From Phragmites australis (lineage: Eukaryota; Streptophyta; Magnoliopsida; Poales; Poaceae): a stretch of DNA of 64,000 bases. The first letter of the stretch is position 1. Each line of letters starts with the position of its first letter. Under the pieces are notes generated by a model. The model was not told the DNA's origin. It searched no databases and saw nothing but the letters and a program-made list of their open reading frames with translations. The position numbers were made by a program, and so were the translations under genes. Of the stretch, positions 1 through 10,567 are shown one piece after another. The stretch covers positions 34,006,501-34,070,500 of the forward strand of contig NC_084923.1 of assembly GCF_958298935.1 (NCBI RefSeq), read 5' to 3'.

Positions 1-80
1 ATGATACATGAAACTATCAGGCGAGACAAGTAAAATTCATATTCAGTAAGGTAAATCGAACTGGTATTGTTCATTGAATG
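1..80 (+). repeat. Left terminal inverted repeat
   Basis: Pairs with 1792-1871 in inverted orientation at roughly 95 percent identity. It may continue left of the window, because the two arms still match at base 1. Confidence 0.75.
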
Positions 81-691
81 CCATCTCGTACCACACATAC
101 AACAGCATGAAATGATGATAAATGAAACTATCAGGCTAAACATTAGGAAACAGGAGCAAAGTGGTACAATAATAGGCATACTTGATCTTACACACATCCA
201 AAGTACATAGGGAGATAATTATACAAACTTGCTGGTTCAAAGGCATACATATTCGACATTACTAAATACTACATTACAATACAATAGTTGGTAGCTTCAA
301 TAATAGTGCATGGTATGTGGTAGCTGGTAGTAGTATATGGGGGAAGAGATTATTAGAATACTACAAGGCCTCAGAGGCACTTCCCCCATATGTTCTAACA
401 CAAGTTGCCTTGAGTGATTGGATTCCTGCAATATATTTAATTGAAGCATTGCATTAAAAAGTAAATAACAAATGGTATTCAATTGGATGGAATATAGCAA
501 CTATGCATACCATTCAATCACTAATTGGATTTCCATTAGGGGTGTTCTCCTGCATGATGTTGAATAATTCTCGACCAAGCTGTTCATGTCGTGTCTCTGG
601 TGGCTTTGCTCTAGTGTACATGATTGGTTCAACATATATACTTGCTGGATGTGTTGTTGGAGCGCAGGGTACTAAGGGAAGGATGTCACCA

Positions 692-1790
692 TGGTGTGAC
701 TTCACATTTACAGACAGCAGGACTACTGAGCAGACCATTTACACAGATGAGGACATTTTAGAACAGAGGAGGACTCCACGTCACCGCTTTTCTCAGTATC
801 TGTGACCCATGAGATAGACGAAAAGGACGATACGACCTCACACTTACCCGCAGCAAGCGTAAATTATGGTGTGACTTCACATTTACAGACAGCAGGATTA
901 CTGAGCAGACCATTTACACAGAAAAGGGCATTTTAGAACAGAGGAGGACACCACGTCACCGCTTTTCTCAGTATCTGTGACCCATGAGATAGACGACAAG
1001 GATGATGCGACCTCACACTTAAATGCAGCATGCCTAAATTATGGTGTGACTTCACATTTACAGACAGCAGGACTACTGAGCAGACCATTTACACAGAAGA
1101 GGACATTTTAGAATAGAGGAGGACTCCACGTCACCGCTTTTCTCAGAATCTGTGACCCATGAGATAGACGACAAGGACGATGCGACCTCACACTTACACG
1201 CACATGCCTAAATTATGGTGCGCCTTCATATTTACAGATAGCAGGACTACTGAGCAAACCATTTACACAGAGGAGGACTCCACGTCACCGCTTGTCTCAG
1301 TATCTGTGACCCATGAGATAGACGACAAGGACGATGCAACCTCACACTTACACGCAGCATGCCTAAATTATGGTGTGACTTCACATTTATAGACAGCAGG
1401 ACTACTGAGCAGACCATTTACACAGAAGAGAACATTTTAGAACAGAGGAGTACTCCACGTCACCGCTTTTCTCAGTATCTGTGACCCATGAGATAGACGA
1501 CAAGGACGATGCGACCTCACACTTACACGCAGCATATCTAAATTACGATGCGCCTTCATATTTACAGACAACAGGACTACTGAGCAGACCATTTACACAG
1601 AGGAGGACATTTTAGAACAGAGGAGGACTCCACGTCACCGCTTTTCTCAGTATATGCGACCCATGTGATAGACGACAAGGATGATGCGACCTCACACTTA
1701 CACGCAGCATGCCTAAATTATGGTGCGCTTTCACATTTACAGACAGCAGGACTACTGAGCAGACTATTTATAGACAGCAGGACTATCTTC
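692..1790. repeat. Tandem array, about seven copies of a 175-bp unit
   Basis: A recognisable anchor (tggtgtgacttcac or a close variant) starts at about 692, 867, 1042, 1216, 1371, 1546 and 1721. The spacing is therefore 175, 175, 174, 155, 175 and 175 bp. The 155-bp unit lacks about 20 bp in the aggacattttagaacag part. The last copy is truncated and partly duplicated. Short open frames inside the array are by-products of its periodicity and are not called as genes. Confidence 0.9.
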
Positions 1791-1791
1791 A

Positions 1792-1871
1792 CATTTAATG
1801 AACAATGCCAATTCGATTTACCTTACTGAATATGAATTTTACTTGTCTCACCTGATAGTTTCATGTATCAT
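1792..1871 (-). repeat. Right terminal inverted repeat
   Basis: Reverse complement of bases 1-80. The sequence following it (catcactt...) would belong to the same arm or to flanking DNA; the arm's outer limit is unknown. Confidence 0.75.
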
Positions 1872-2162
1872 CACTTCATGTTTTTAATGCCATTTATGGA
1901 ACACTGTGGACACAAAAATACAACAACAACAAAAAAGAAAAATCAACATTTTTTCTGGCCTTGAGCTATTCACAAATATTTTTTTATTTTCCTTTTATTT
2001 GTCTCTTATTTTTTCTCAACTCAGTAGCACTAGAATAGGAATTAGTGTAAAAATTTTCTCAAGTTTAATGTAAGGGGTGGCGGCTACGCACACATATGCA
2101 TGTTCCGAAAACTGTGCAGAAACTTCCGGAGGTGAGAACTCAATCTTCTAAGGCGTAGTTGG
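1872..2162. other. AT-rich intergenic DNA
   Basis: No gene, RNA or repeat recognised between the inverted-repeat element and the isopentenyltransferase fragment. Confidence 0.4.
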
Positions 2163-2549
2163 CTAATACCTCACAATTGCAAAATGATCAACAAGGGAGG
2201 GATCAAAATGGTCAACAAGGAATCCATGGATCAGTGAGTTTGAGCCACCTACCAGAACCGGTACATGACCACGCCTTACAATAGACTTTGTAGTAATGGT
2301 TGCAATAGATCGGAAGAAAGATACAGAAAAATCATCGGTAATTGCTGAAATAGCCCCAATAAGGTGATGAGGAATACCACATCCATCCTTCAGATGGACC
2401 TTGTTGATTGCGATGTCAAGCCCAAGATAGATTTGCATCTTGTCAGCATTCACCACTTCACCACTAATCACCTTGCATACATCAATTGATAGCTTTGTCT
2501 TACCCGTGCCCGTAGCACCCATGATCACCACTGGTTTAATTGTCAACAT
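2163..2549 (-). pseudogene. Adenylate isopentenyltransferase (IPT), N-terminal fragment
   Basis: The minus-strand frame carries hallmarks of the tRNA/adenylate isopentenyltransferase family: a P-loop GATGTGKTKLS near residue 11, then NADKMQIY, then IPHHLIG, and VLVGGSNSLIHGFL near residue 98. In plants these enzymes transfer an isopentenyl group to adenine nucleotides, the first step of cytokinin synthesis. Full-length plant IPTs have roughly 320-350 residues, but here the homology stops at about 128 residues with a stop codon after HFAIVRY. The substrate-binding C-terminal half is absent from the sequence to the left. No intact upstream promoter or exon is evident. I read it as a captured or truncated gene copy, not a working enzyme gene. 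Family assignment is strong from motifs; lack of function is inferred from length. Confidence 0.8.
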
Positions 2550-2754
2550 CTGGGGGATGTAGCCAGGTGAAAGAGAGTGTAGGGTGAACTGGGAAGAGGA
2601 AGGGGAAAGTGCTTCGATTGCTGTGAACCCTAGGTCTATCGGCCCATGTTACACCAGCCAATGTTGTCTCCGTGTAACAAGGGTCATCTACGATATCAAC
2701 CAATGGCCTTTTAGCTAGGTACACAATCGACATCTTCATACTGTGTCTGTGCAT

Positions 2755-3380
2755 CTAATGGATGGGCACCAAGACTGCTACTGATAACCTTATACATAGT
2801 GAGTGGGTACATTTATTGACCTGATATCTACATATGTGTCGGCTTATTTCTTCATGTTTTCTGTAGGTGCAACGACTAACATGTGGTTAGAAATAAATAA
2901 ACACCTTGTCCATTTATGTGTGAGGTAGTTGATATTTAACTCAGAATGCTGTATTTGCAACATAAAACTAAAAAATTAGATAAATTTCCATTATAATCGT
3001 TTATAAACAACTTGTTCACATTAATTTTTGTATGAGGTAAATATTGTTTAACTATGCCCTTTTACTTGAGATGGAAAATAAATCTAACTTAACCAACTGG
3101 TGCCCCCGTAACAAAGCGCGGCATCAGTTAGTTATTGTATGTGCATAATTTGCAAAAAAAAAAATTAAAGTAGCTTACTTACTTTTTGTATGAGATTGTA
3201 CATGGTTTATTGTATTCTCATTAATTTAAAAACAAGTACAATGTTTTCTTTCCAACAGTCACCCAAATCTAAAACCTAATTTCAAAAATTGTTCAAACTT
3301 CTTCTCTCTTAGACTAGCTCAGCTCGCTCCAGCCAATCCTAACTCCACATCCCTCTCCTTATCTTCTACCTCCTCTCGCC
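2755..3380. other. AT-rich intergenic DNA with a Helitron-like 3' end
   Basis: No gene seen. At about 3102-3131 the string cccccgtaacaaagcgcggc followed by atcagttag resembles the hairpin and short tail at grass Helitron 3' ends, but the canonical terminal CTRR is altered (TTAG), so this is a weak call. Confidence 0.3.
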
Positions 3381-3589
3381 TGTGCACGTCGTCTTACACA
3401 TACGCACACGTGATTGTGAAGCACGGAGCATGCTGTTTCCGCATCCGACCACCGCTGCCACACCGTCACCTCACCACCGCCCATGTCACTACGCTCCACC
3501 ACCCTCCTTTACTGAAGCAGACCGCCGGTCACCGCACGCGCCACAGCAGCGACGAGCCATACGCGAGGCCCCTGCTCCCTCCTCCTGCC

Positions 3590-3596
3590 TATAAAA
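3590..3596 (+). promoter_or_regulatory. TATA box of the 3801-4706 pseudogene
   Basis: TATAAAA lies about 210 bp upstream of the ATG at 3801, downstream of a C-rich pyrimidine-biased stretch. A possible leader intron (GT at 3749, CAG ending 3800) places the ATG directly after the splice acceptor. At 52 bp the intron would be unusually short, so the splicing is tentative. Confidence 0.5.
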
Positions 3597-3800
3597 TGCA
3601 ACGCCAGGGAGCTCCCTGGCCATCCCAAAGCTCACCCAACTCCACTACCTTTCCATCGAGCCTCAGCCCTCCAGTTTCTCTCCCTTACCTCTCTTACAAA
3701 AAATCGGCCACCAGGGCGATCTCCCTCTCCGGCCACACCCTCGGCAAGGTGAGCCTCTCCTCTCTATTGAAATCTTTTTTACCCATCCTTTTTCTCACAG

Positions 3801-4706
3801 ATGGCAGAAGAAGGATAGACCACCAATTACTGCTTGAACAAGGAAGGTTTTCCCAAGCTCCTGTATGCCGCTATGGTAAGACTTGGTATTTTGGACCACC
3901 CAGAATACGTGGGCAGAGAGTACAAAGAGTATGGCACAAAACGGTGCGAAGTGATCATCCATGTCGAAGCAAGTAAGGATTTCCCTGACATAAAGCCGTG
4001 GAGGGTGTCCACGACAGGGTTCCGATTCAAGGACACCTACCAGGCTATCACCTGCAAGGCTTTGAGGTACCTGTGCTAGATATACGAGAAGGTCATTTGT
4101 CGTACACCCATGAGGTTCTTTCCACCCTTGCTAAGGAACCGCCAGTGGATGGCCCGGATGAAGACCCTGGAAGGACCCGAATTACGAGAAGATGACCCGG
4201 CTGTGGTGTTCATGTCTGGGTACTTGCTTACCCTAGACGAGCAATACGACAAGCAGGCAACCAAGCTGAGAAAGTGCATCCATAGTGCATAAAAAGCTGA
4301 GACGCAGATTAAGAAATTCGGCGTGCAACTTGCGGAGGCTAAGGCCCAAGCCACTGAAGCCCAGAGCCGTGAGGCCACCGCGATTGAAGCCTTGCAAGAG
4401 GCACAAGACCGCCACACTCAGCAGCTAAAAGATGCCTACTTTGTCACTAGGGTCGAGAGAAGGACCCTTGCCTTGGAGAATACAGAGTGCCCGATACTAG
4501 ATGGAATCCCAGTTGCAACGATGGAAAAAGGCAAAAGGAAGTTCTTGGACGCCCCTCCAGCACCCTCGCCTACAAAAGTCTCCCACGGGACTTCTGACAC
4601 GGAGTCCACCGAGGAAGAAGAAATTCTCCCTCTCACTCATCCACCGCCAAAAGATGATGCTTTCCCTCTCATCCCCTTAGAAGACCCTTTGACCTCGGAA
4701 GAATGA
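3801..4706 (+). pseudogene. Grass TE-associated hypothetical protein with coiled coil, three in-frame stops
   Basis: One reading frame from the ATG at 3801 to the TGA at 4704 would encode about 301 residues, but it is interrupted by TAG at 3816, TAG at 4077 and TAA at 4290. The frame itself never shifts. The N-terminal half contains LLYAAMVRLGILDHPEYVGRE and KALRYLC. The middle has PMRFFPPL. From about residue 165 there is an Ala/Glu-rich heptad region (QLAEAKAQATEAQSREATAI) consistent with a coiled coil, then an acidic Ser/Glu/Pro tail. This combination is familiar from many grass genomes as an uncharacterised, repeat-associated protein; no function is known to me. The stop pattern, with at least one TAG where family members have Gln, suggests cytosine deamination. 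Confidence 0.6.
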
Positions 4707-5608
4707 TCTAATCAGCCACTCAGACACCTCAAGGAATGAAGCCGCTCCAGTCCGAATTAAAAAGTCTAGAAGTAGTTCTAGCCAGCTCCCCCTTACGGCC
4801 AAGGGAAGTGAAGGCTACTTCACTTTATGTATACCCTCGCATACAGGGGATGTATCTGTATTGTAGTGCGTGTTCTTTCTACCTATAATGTAATCTGTTG
4901 TGATATCTATTGTGTTTCAAGACCTAAACCTGGCACTTTTACAAAAAAAGAAACTAAACCAACAAACATCACTCCAAGTTGTTGTTCCCCGTCAAATTGT
5001 GGAACAACTTGGACTGCAGAAATAAAAATAACATATGAGGAAAGAGAGAACGGGATGTTTTATGCTACCATACAAGTGGACCTTGTTAACCGGATATCTA
5101 TGGGATTTAGAGGCCCATTAGAAATCACAGGGAGGGTATCAATTTCTGCAAGCTGCTGGAAACTTTGGCCTGTGTAGAAGAAATTTCCATGCGATAAGTT
5201 CAGACCTCGCATTTGGTTTCCTCCAAAATATATGTTGACATAACTATTTCATAGTGATTTCATAGAAAATCTGATAATCCGATCATTTGTTCGAAATAGA
5301 CACATAGGAATATTTTCCACGGGATTTTGTTCCAGTAAAATTTCTCCGAAATTCATATGAAATTAAATACTGCCGGTGGCCTCCGAGCATAGTCACATTA
5401 CTCTCCTTTAGTTGCTCTATTTGATATATTTTCTATGGTCTAGATTCAGGCTTCCCACCTTTTTACTGTGGTCTTAGAGTGCCAGGTTATATCAACCTTT
5501 ACAACAGCATCTGCGATGATGTCCTGTTATACTATAACTTTATACCTTTCTATGATATGATACAAACAAAATTAAATTATTATATTTTACTACTATATCA
5601 GTATACTC
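4707..5608. other. 3' flank of the pseudogene, AT-rich
   Basis: Presumed 3' untranslated and intergenic sequence. No coding homology recognised; the 116-codon open frame at 4827-5177 has no recognisable motifs. Confidence 0.35.
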
Positions 5609-5640
5609 ACCCGCAATAAAGCGCGAGCATCAATAACTAG
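5609..5640 (+). mobile_element. Helitron-like 3' terminus
   Basis: acccgcaataaagcgcgagc forms a weak GC stem, followed after a short spacer by the terminal CTAG at 5637-5640 and then T. This matches the grass Helitron 3' layout (hairpin, then CTRR, insertion between A and T). The matching 5' TC end was not located, so the element's extent is unknown. The pseudogene at 3801 could be its cargo. Confidence 0.4.
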
Positions 5641-7063
5641 TATGTATAAAAGCAGCGACGAAGCAGACAGTGGTGGCCAGCAAAATCGGCCAAAGAATGC
5701 TCGCCGAGTCCTTTTTACCAGTAACTTCGGCGGAGCTAGTCTAGGACAACTACCAAATCGGCACCTGTGAACCTACAAAAAAAGAATCGATTCACGTGAC
5801 AGCATACGCTGCTGCAGCCGCATAATTTGGCTGCAAGTCATATGAAGTGCTTCACTTAGTGAGATTGTACCACCATCTAACAATGTTTTGTGCATGCTGA
5901 TTTGTTCTCCGATAACCGTCTGCCCAAATGTCCTGAAACCTCGCAGACTTGTTGCTGAGCAGAAGTGATATTCCCATGGGTATAATAATTGAGGAGCGAA
6001 GAACTAACCTAGTCCATCTAGGTTAGAGGATCACACCTGACTTAATAAAATACTATGGGACGTCTTCCCCTCCGTGTTCTCAATTTTTTTTGTTGCTGAC
6101 CAGAAGAAATAATCTGCGTGATTAAATTTCTAAATCAATTTCCCAGCAAATGTTTGCACCACTCGATCCATCTACTTGAGGATCCAACATATATAGTTGA
6201 GTCAACTGTGTCAGTGAGTCGCATCTATATGTGCCCCAAAATGGGGTTAAGTCTTCTTCTTCTTTTTCTTTTTTTTTTGTCGCCGAGATCCAAGTGGAAT
6301 CGAAAACGAGAACTCTGTACGATATCCTATGGATAGAGACTAGAAATTGTATTTTCTTTTCCAAGATTATGAGCTATAATTGAGGGAAAAACTCAAGAGC
6401 ATTGCATTAAGCTATTGCAGGCATACAAACAGGGTGGTGGAAGCGACCATGAATTCGGTCCGTGATCCGACCAAATACAGTAGTAGCACTGTGTATCGGC
6501 GCCAGCATGCCGCGGTCAAATTTTGTTTGTCAAGCATTGCTGGCATTTGTAGCAACATAAAACTGTTCGAAAGTTCCTGTCAAGTTTCAGCGGCGATGCG
6601 GTAGGGCAGGCCGGGGAATAGGGGTGGCATTCAGATTTCAGAAGCAATGAAATCTTCTCAGGCTCCAGCTGCATCTCTGATACCTGAGGCCCGACCTCCT
6701 GGAGGAAACTCTGCATCGTTGGAGTGGACACGTGATTGCAGTAAGGGATTTCAATTTCATTTTAAATTTTTTAACCAATGAAAATATTGAAATTTACGAA
6801 AATCCTCTGCTATGTAGGTTCCATAACTCAGTGAAAGAAAAAATATGTAATTAGATATTTCGTTCGCCTCCGAAATTCCTAAGATTTATGAAATTTTGGT
6901 GAAATTTTAATCTGGTTGCAGTATCATTGATAAACCACCTTAGCTACCAGTACAACCGCTGGAGTTGTGGTTCCAGTTCTCTGTTCGTCTGTCCGATTGT
7001 TTCTCTGTGGAGCCGATGATCATGCATGCACCACATGACAATCATATTCCACGCACCGTGAGC
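5641..7063. other. Intergenic DNA without a recognised gene
   Basis: No family recognised on either strand. On the minus strand a protein-like open stretch at about 5923-5769 contains EALHMTCSQIMRL and QQRMLSRESILFL before a stop. It could be a gene relic, but I cannot name it. Other open frames here look random. Confidence 0.3.
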
Positions 7064-7213
7064 AGGGGAGGATCTAGCATAGAGCGAGCGAGGGCACACA
7101 TCCCGTTTAAATTCTTGTATTTCAATTGATTTTAATGGATTTAACTATTTTTTATGAAGTTGCAAATACCTAATTACTATTATACATTTATTTTTTAGAC
7201 CAGGTTCGCCCCT
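7064..7213. mobile_element. Possible small MITE
   Basis: The ends aggggaggatctag and the complement of ggttcgcccct form short imperfect inverted repeats about 150 bp apart. I could not see a convincing target duplication, so this is a weak call. Confidence 0.3.
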
Positions 7214-9013
7214 AACGGCGAGCATGGGCTACCATGTATAGTCCGATCCCGTGATCCTTCACCTTGTCTTCTTGTAGCGTTGCCCACTGGAACCTGTTCA
7301 GCAATTTATAGACATCAAACAAAAGAGTATCGGGCAGTTAAAAACGTGGTTGGCAGTTCTGACCCAAGATAGGAGAGATGGGCATCTTTTGGGGTACGTA
7401 GGGCCTCTTTGTGTTCCCGGTGGCAGCGCCCATTTCACATTTGTGCGTCTCGCTAAGTGTCGGCCCAAGATTATTAGGAGCCCGTGCTTCCTGTGACCGA
7501 TCTTGGGCTCTCATATATTGGGCTGTTACTTCCCCACACAGAGAAAAGGCACTGACTGCCAACTATTCATGATTTTTGAACCATGATTCCTGAAAACTTA
7601 TCTTCTGATTTTCTAGTAGAGTACGTGTTGCAAAAGTATAGGTAAATTGATAGAACTATCACAAAATTATAGCCCCTCTCGACATTTTCGGCATCGAGAA
7701 GTTGAGGATCCCAAATCTAGAGTCAATCTTGGCGAAATGTCTTCAACTTTACCTTTAGTTACCTAGACTAGTTTAGATGATCTCATTAGATGACAAGGCT
7801 CTAATTATATCAAGGTTTAGGGTTAGATCTACCGCCATCAAGGTATGCCACGATGGTGATTGTATCTTATACTTTATGAAGTATTAATAGCTTTTATATT
7901 AGAGATCTACGATCATATATTCCCATTCGGTCTCGATTATCAAGTGTGTTCTTTATTCTTTGCCCAGTTCATGATTAGACGACTAGATTATAGATATAAT
8001 CATAGTGACTAGATCTATTAGTCAAAATTAGCATGTGTCAAGAGTTAATCCCTAACAATACTTCCGAGATATACTGGATGATAGGTGCGTGATCGACGTG
8101 TTCGGTGTGTCTGTATGAACTTAAGAACAACAGGATTATCCAGGTTTAGGCCTCTCGTGGGATAACTATCCTATGTCCAATGTATTCTTTTATGGATAGT
8201 ATGAAACTGTTTATACATGTGTTCCTCTCTTCTTATAAGCCCGATCCTTCCCTCTTTATATAGCAGAAGTGGTGTACGTACAAATAGACCGTGCCAACAA
8301 CACGACCGGTCTAACCCTGACGAAACTAACTACCCCTAGCTAGGGTAGGCATGCAGATCCTACACTTGTCGACCAGCCAGCCCTGTCCCGTCTCCCCAAG
8401 CCATATGCCCTCCTGTGACGTCGTCCCATTTGCCATGCGGTGCCATGCCTATCTGTAACGTCATCCCATAGCATTTAATGGTACAAGATGGGACACTGTC
8501 CATCTGCGCCGACCAAGACTTTGTTTGCTAGAAAAGCTATATGGGGAAGAAAAATACTTGAGTAGATAGTATTTAATGCGACTTGATAGGCTAAGATGAA
8601 ATATCTACCCTACGACCAATGAGGCTGGTCGTAGGGCTTACCTCCACGACCAGGGGGCTAGTCGCGAGAACCTTGCTTGGTCGCATGATAGGGCCACAGC
8701 TTTTAAAAAAATATCTACTGCCAGCTGGCACTCCCTTGTGCGGATTTCCCATGGCAAAGGATCCCCTTATTCTATACACCGACAGTAGCCCCCAAGCTCC
8801 CCCATGGATGTGGTCAATTGTGTGGTTCACCACGTGGCCGTGGTCGGACCTGGCCGCACCACTTGGGCCCTAAGTGAACAAGAGTTTATCCTGGGAGTGG
8901 TCATCGACACAGTCTTCCCTCATGGTGGGCCCAAGAAACCACATCCAGAGGGGAGGTTAAAAGCAGAGAGAGATCATGGGAGAGAGAAAAAGGGGGACGT
9001 GGGGGAGAGAGAC
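7214..9013. other. Noncoding DNA, probably LTR-retrotransposon debris
   Basis: No coding homology. The part from about 8040 to 8800 has an LTR-like look (TTTATATAG near 8258, several GACCAG/GGTCG repeats, and a cagtagcccccaagctc string at 8782-8798 of a kind common at grass gypsy LTR borders), but no paired LTR, primer site or target duplication was found. The short open frames are unsupported. Confidence 0.35.
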
Positions 9014-9504
9014 GCTAGTGCAGGAGGAAGGAGTTCGTACATGGTTCGTATACGGCAATAGCGTCGTTCGTATGTGTGTAGAGTTTGAGTCAGAATTGGA
9101 TCGTGGGATGACATGATTCATGTTAGGATTTGGAGTTAGCAGGTCGCTATAAATATGAGTTGTAATTTCTAAATTGTAAGCAAGACATAGAGTTGTGCAA
9201 GTAATGAGTTGAATAGAGTCAAAATTTCCTCCAAAGATATTTTGCCTTGTTTTATTGTTCTCGTCGAGATATGTGAGATTGTTCTCACCGAGTAGTACAC
9301 GACTTAAGCCTTGCTGGTCGACTGTGATCGAGAGCAGCACATACACGGCGGATAGCAAAACTAGTCGTGGTCGGGCACGTACGACTAGTCGCTCAAGCTG
9401 GTCGTGACTGGTGGTCATGAGTTGGCGTGATCAAGAAACCAAGTTGCTTGCATTGTCGCGAATCCGGAGTGGTCACGCATGTGATCCAGTGGTCGGACCT
9501 CACA
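9014..9504 (+). repeat. Left LTR of the copia element, 5'-truncated
   Basis: Aligns with 13908-14428 from ctagtgc onward and ends ...CCTCACA. The TG-starting first 45 bp of the right copy are not present here. It holds a TATA-like TATAAATAT at 9148-9156. Confidence 0.85.
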
Positions 9505-9506
9505 TC

Positions 9507-9518
9507 TGGTATCAAAGC
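9507..9518 (+). other. Primer-binding site, initiator tRNA-Met type
   Basis: TGGTATCAAAGC starts two bases after the left LTR. It is one base different from the usual copia initiator-Met site, and is where minus-strand DNA synthesis would start. Confidence 0.8.
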
Positions 9519-9546
9519 TATTAGTGTGTAGCACTAACTCGTGAAG

Positions 9547-10567
9547 ATGCCGATCGTACCTCAGGGCAAGGTGGCGCGGGAGAGCGGCGGTGGGCCATTC
9601 CTGTACCCGCAGTTGATGACGATGAACTACACGAGCTGGGTGATTTGCGTGCAGGCGATGATGAAAGATCAAGGCGTCTGGGAGGCAGTCAAGCCAGCGG
9701 TCGATGAGGCCGTTGACGAGAAGAAGGACAAGAAGGCGAGGTTAGACCGGTCATGTGGCAAGGAAGAAAACTGCGAAGGAGCTCTGGGATTGTCTCAAGA
9801 CAAGGTTCGTCAGCGCGGATTGTGTCAAGAACGCGCGGCTTCTAACGTTGAAGAGAGATTTCAACGTCATGCGCATGCAGGAGGGAGAGAACCTGGACCA
9901 GTACACAGGAAGGCTCAATAGCATGTCCGTCAGGTACGCAAACCTAAGGGAGACGTTGGACGATGCTGCATTGGTCAAAAAGTTGTTCGACACTGTGCCG
10001 GATCGATTCCTGAGTGTGATCGCCGGGATCGAGCAGTTCTACAACCTCGACAAGATGTCGTTCGAGGAAGCCATGGGGAGGCTTAAGGCGTTTGAAGAAC
10101 GTACTCACCCATGTGCATACGGTGGCAATAGCATCGGCGACAGCCAGCTTCTGTTCACTCATGCCGAGTGGTAGGTGCGACAGAAGAAGGATAGTGGCAA
10201 CTCCTCATCAAGCAACAAGGGCAAATCCCACCTTGCTGCAGAAAGCAGCAACCGCGACTGGGGTGGTCGTGGACGCGGTAGAGGTTGTGGCAGAGGGGGT
10301 CATGGCGGGATGTCACGTAATGACGAGGAGAGCGTCTCGGGCAGCAGTCGCCGCAACAAGAGCCACATCAAGTGCTTCAACTGCCACAAGATGCGGCACT
10401 ACGCGAACGAGTGCAAAGCACCAAAGAAGAAGGAAGAGGAGACACATCTCACTCGTGCTGACAATACCGAGCTGGCCCTACTACTCGTGGTGTCAGAAGA
10501 GCCAGCACAAGAACAGCAGCACCAGCGGGGAGCCGTGCTGTTGAATGAGGAGAAAGTGAAGCCATAA
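9547..10567 (+). pseudogene. gag: Copia gag (nucleocapsid) region
   Basis: Begins at ATG 9547 with a gag-like segment (MNYTSWVICVQAMM), loses part of the frame near 9735-9755 where a segment typical of this family appears deleted, then continues through ELWDCLKTRFVSAD and LKRDFNVMRMQEGENLDQYT. A Gly/Arg-rich stretch (GGRGRGRGCGRGGHGG) precedes an intact zinc knuckle C-x2-C-x4-H-x4-C at 10372-10414. In-frame stops lie at 10172 (TAG) and 10565 (TAA). Gag would form the cytoplasmic virus-like particle and bind RNA through the knuckle. Confidence 0.85.

Larger units (their letters stand above)
1..1871. mobile_element. DNA-transposon-like unit with long inverted repeats around a 175-bp tandem array
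   Basis: The first 80 bases reappear as their reverse complement at 1792-1871 with about four differences, so the unit has inverted repeats of at least 80 bp. The left repeat begins at base 1 and probably extends outside the window. Most of the interior is a tandem array (692-1790). A degenerate second copy of the terminal sequence lies near 115-150. I see no transposase. The structure resembles non-autonomous MULE-like or foldback elements with internal satellites, but no target duplication can be checked because the left edge is cut off. Family assignment is therefore open. Confidence 0.6.

Noticed and set aside
692..1790. CRISPR-like array
   Set aside because: Units are 175-bp head-to-tail copies with no unique spacers; this is a tandem satellite-type repeat in a plant genome.
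3410..3976. 188-codon open frame across the TATA box and leader
   Set aside because: Spans promoter-like sequence, is Pro/His/Ser-rich, and overlaps the better-supported pseudogene frame.
7338..7562. 74-codon minus-strand open frame
   Set aside because: No recognisable motif, no promoter or splice context.
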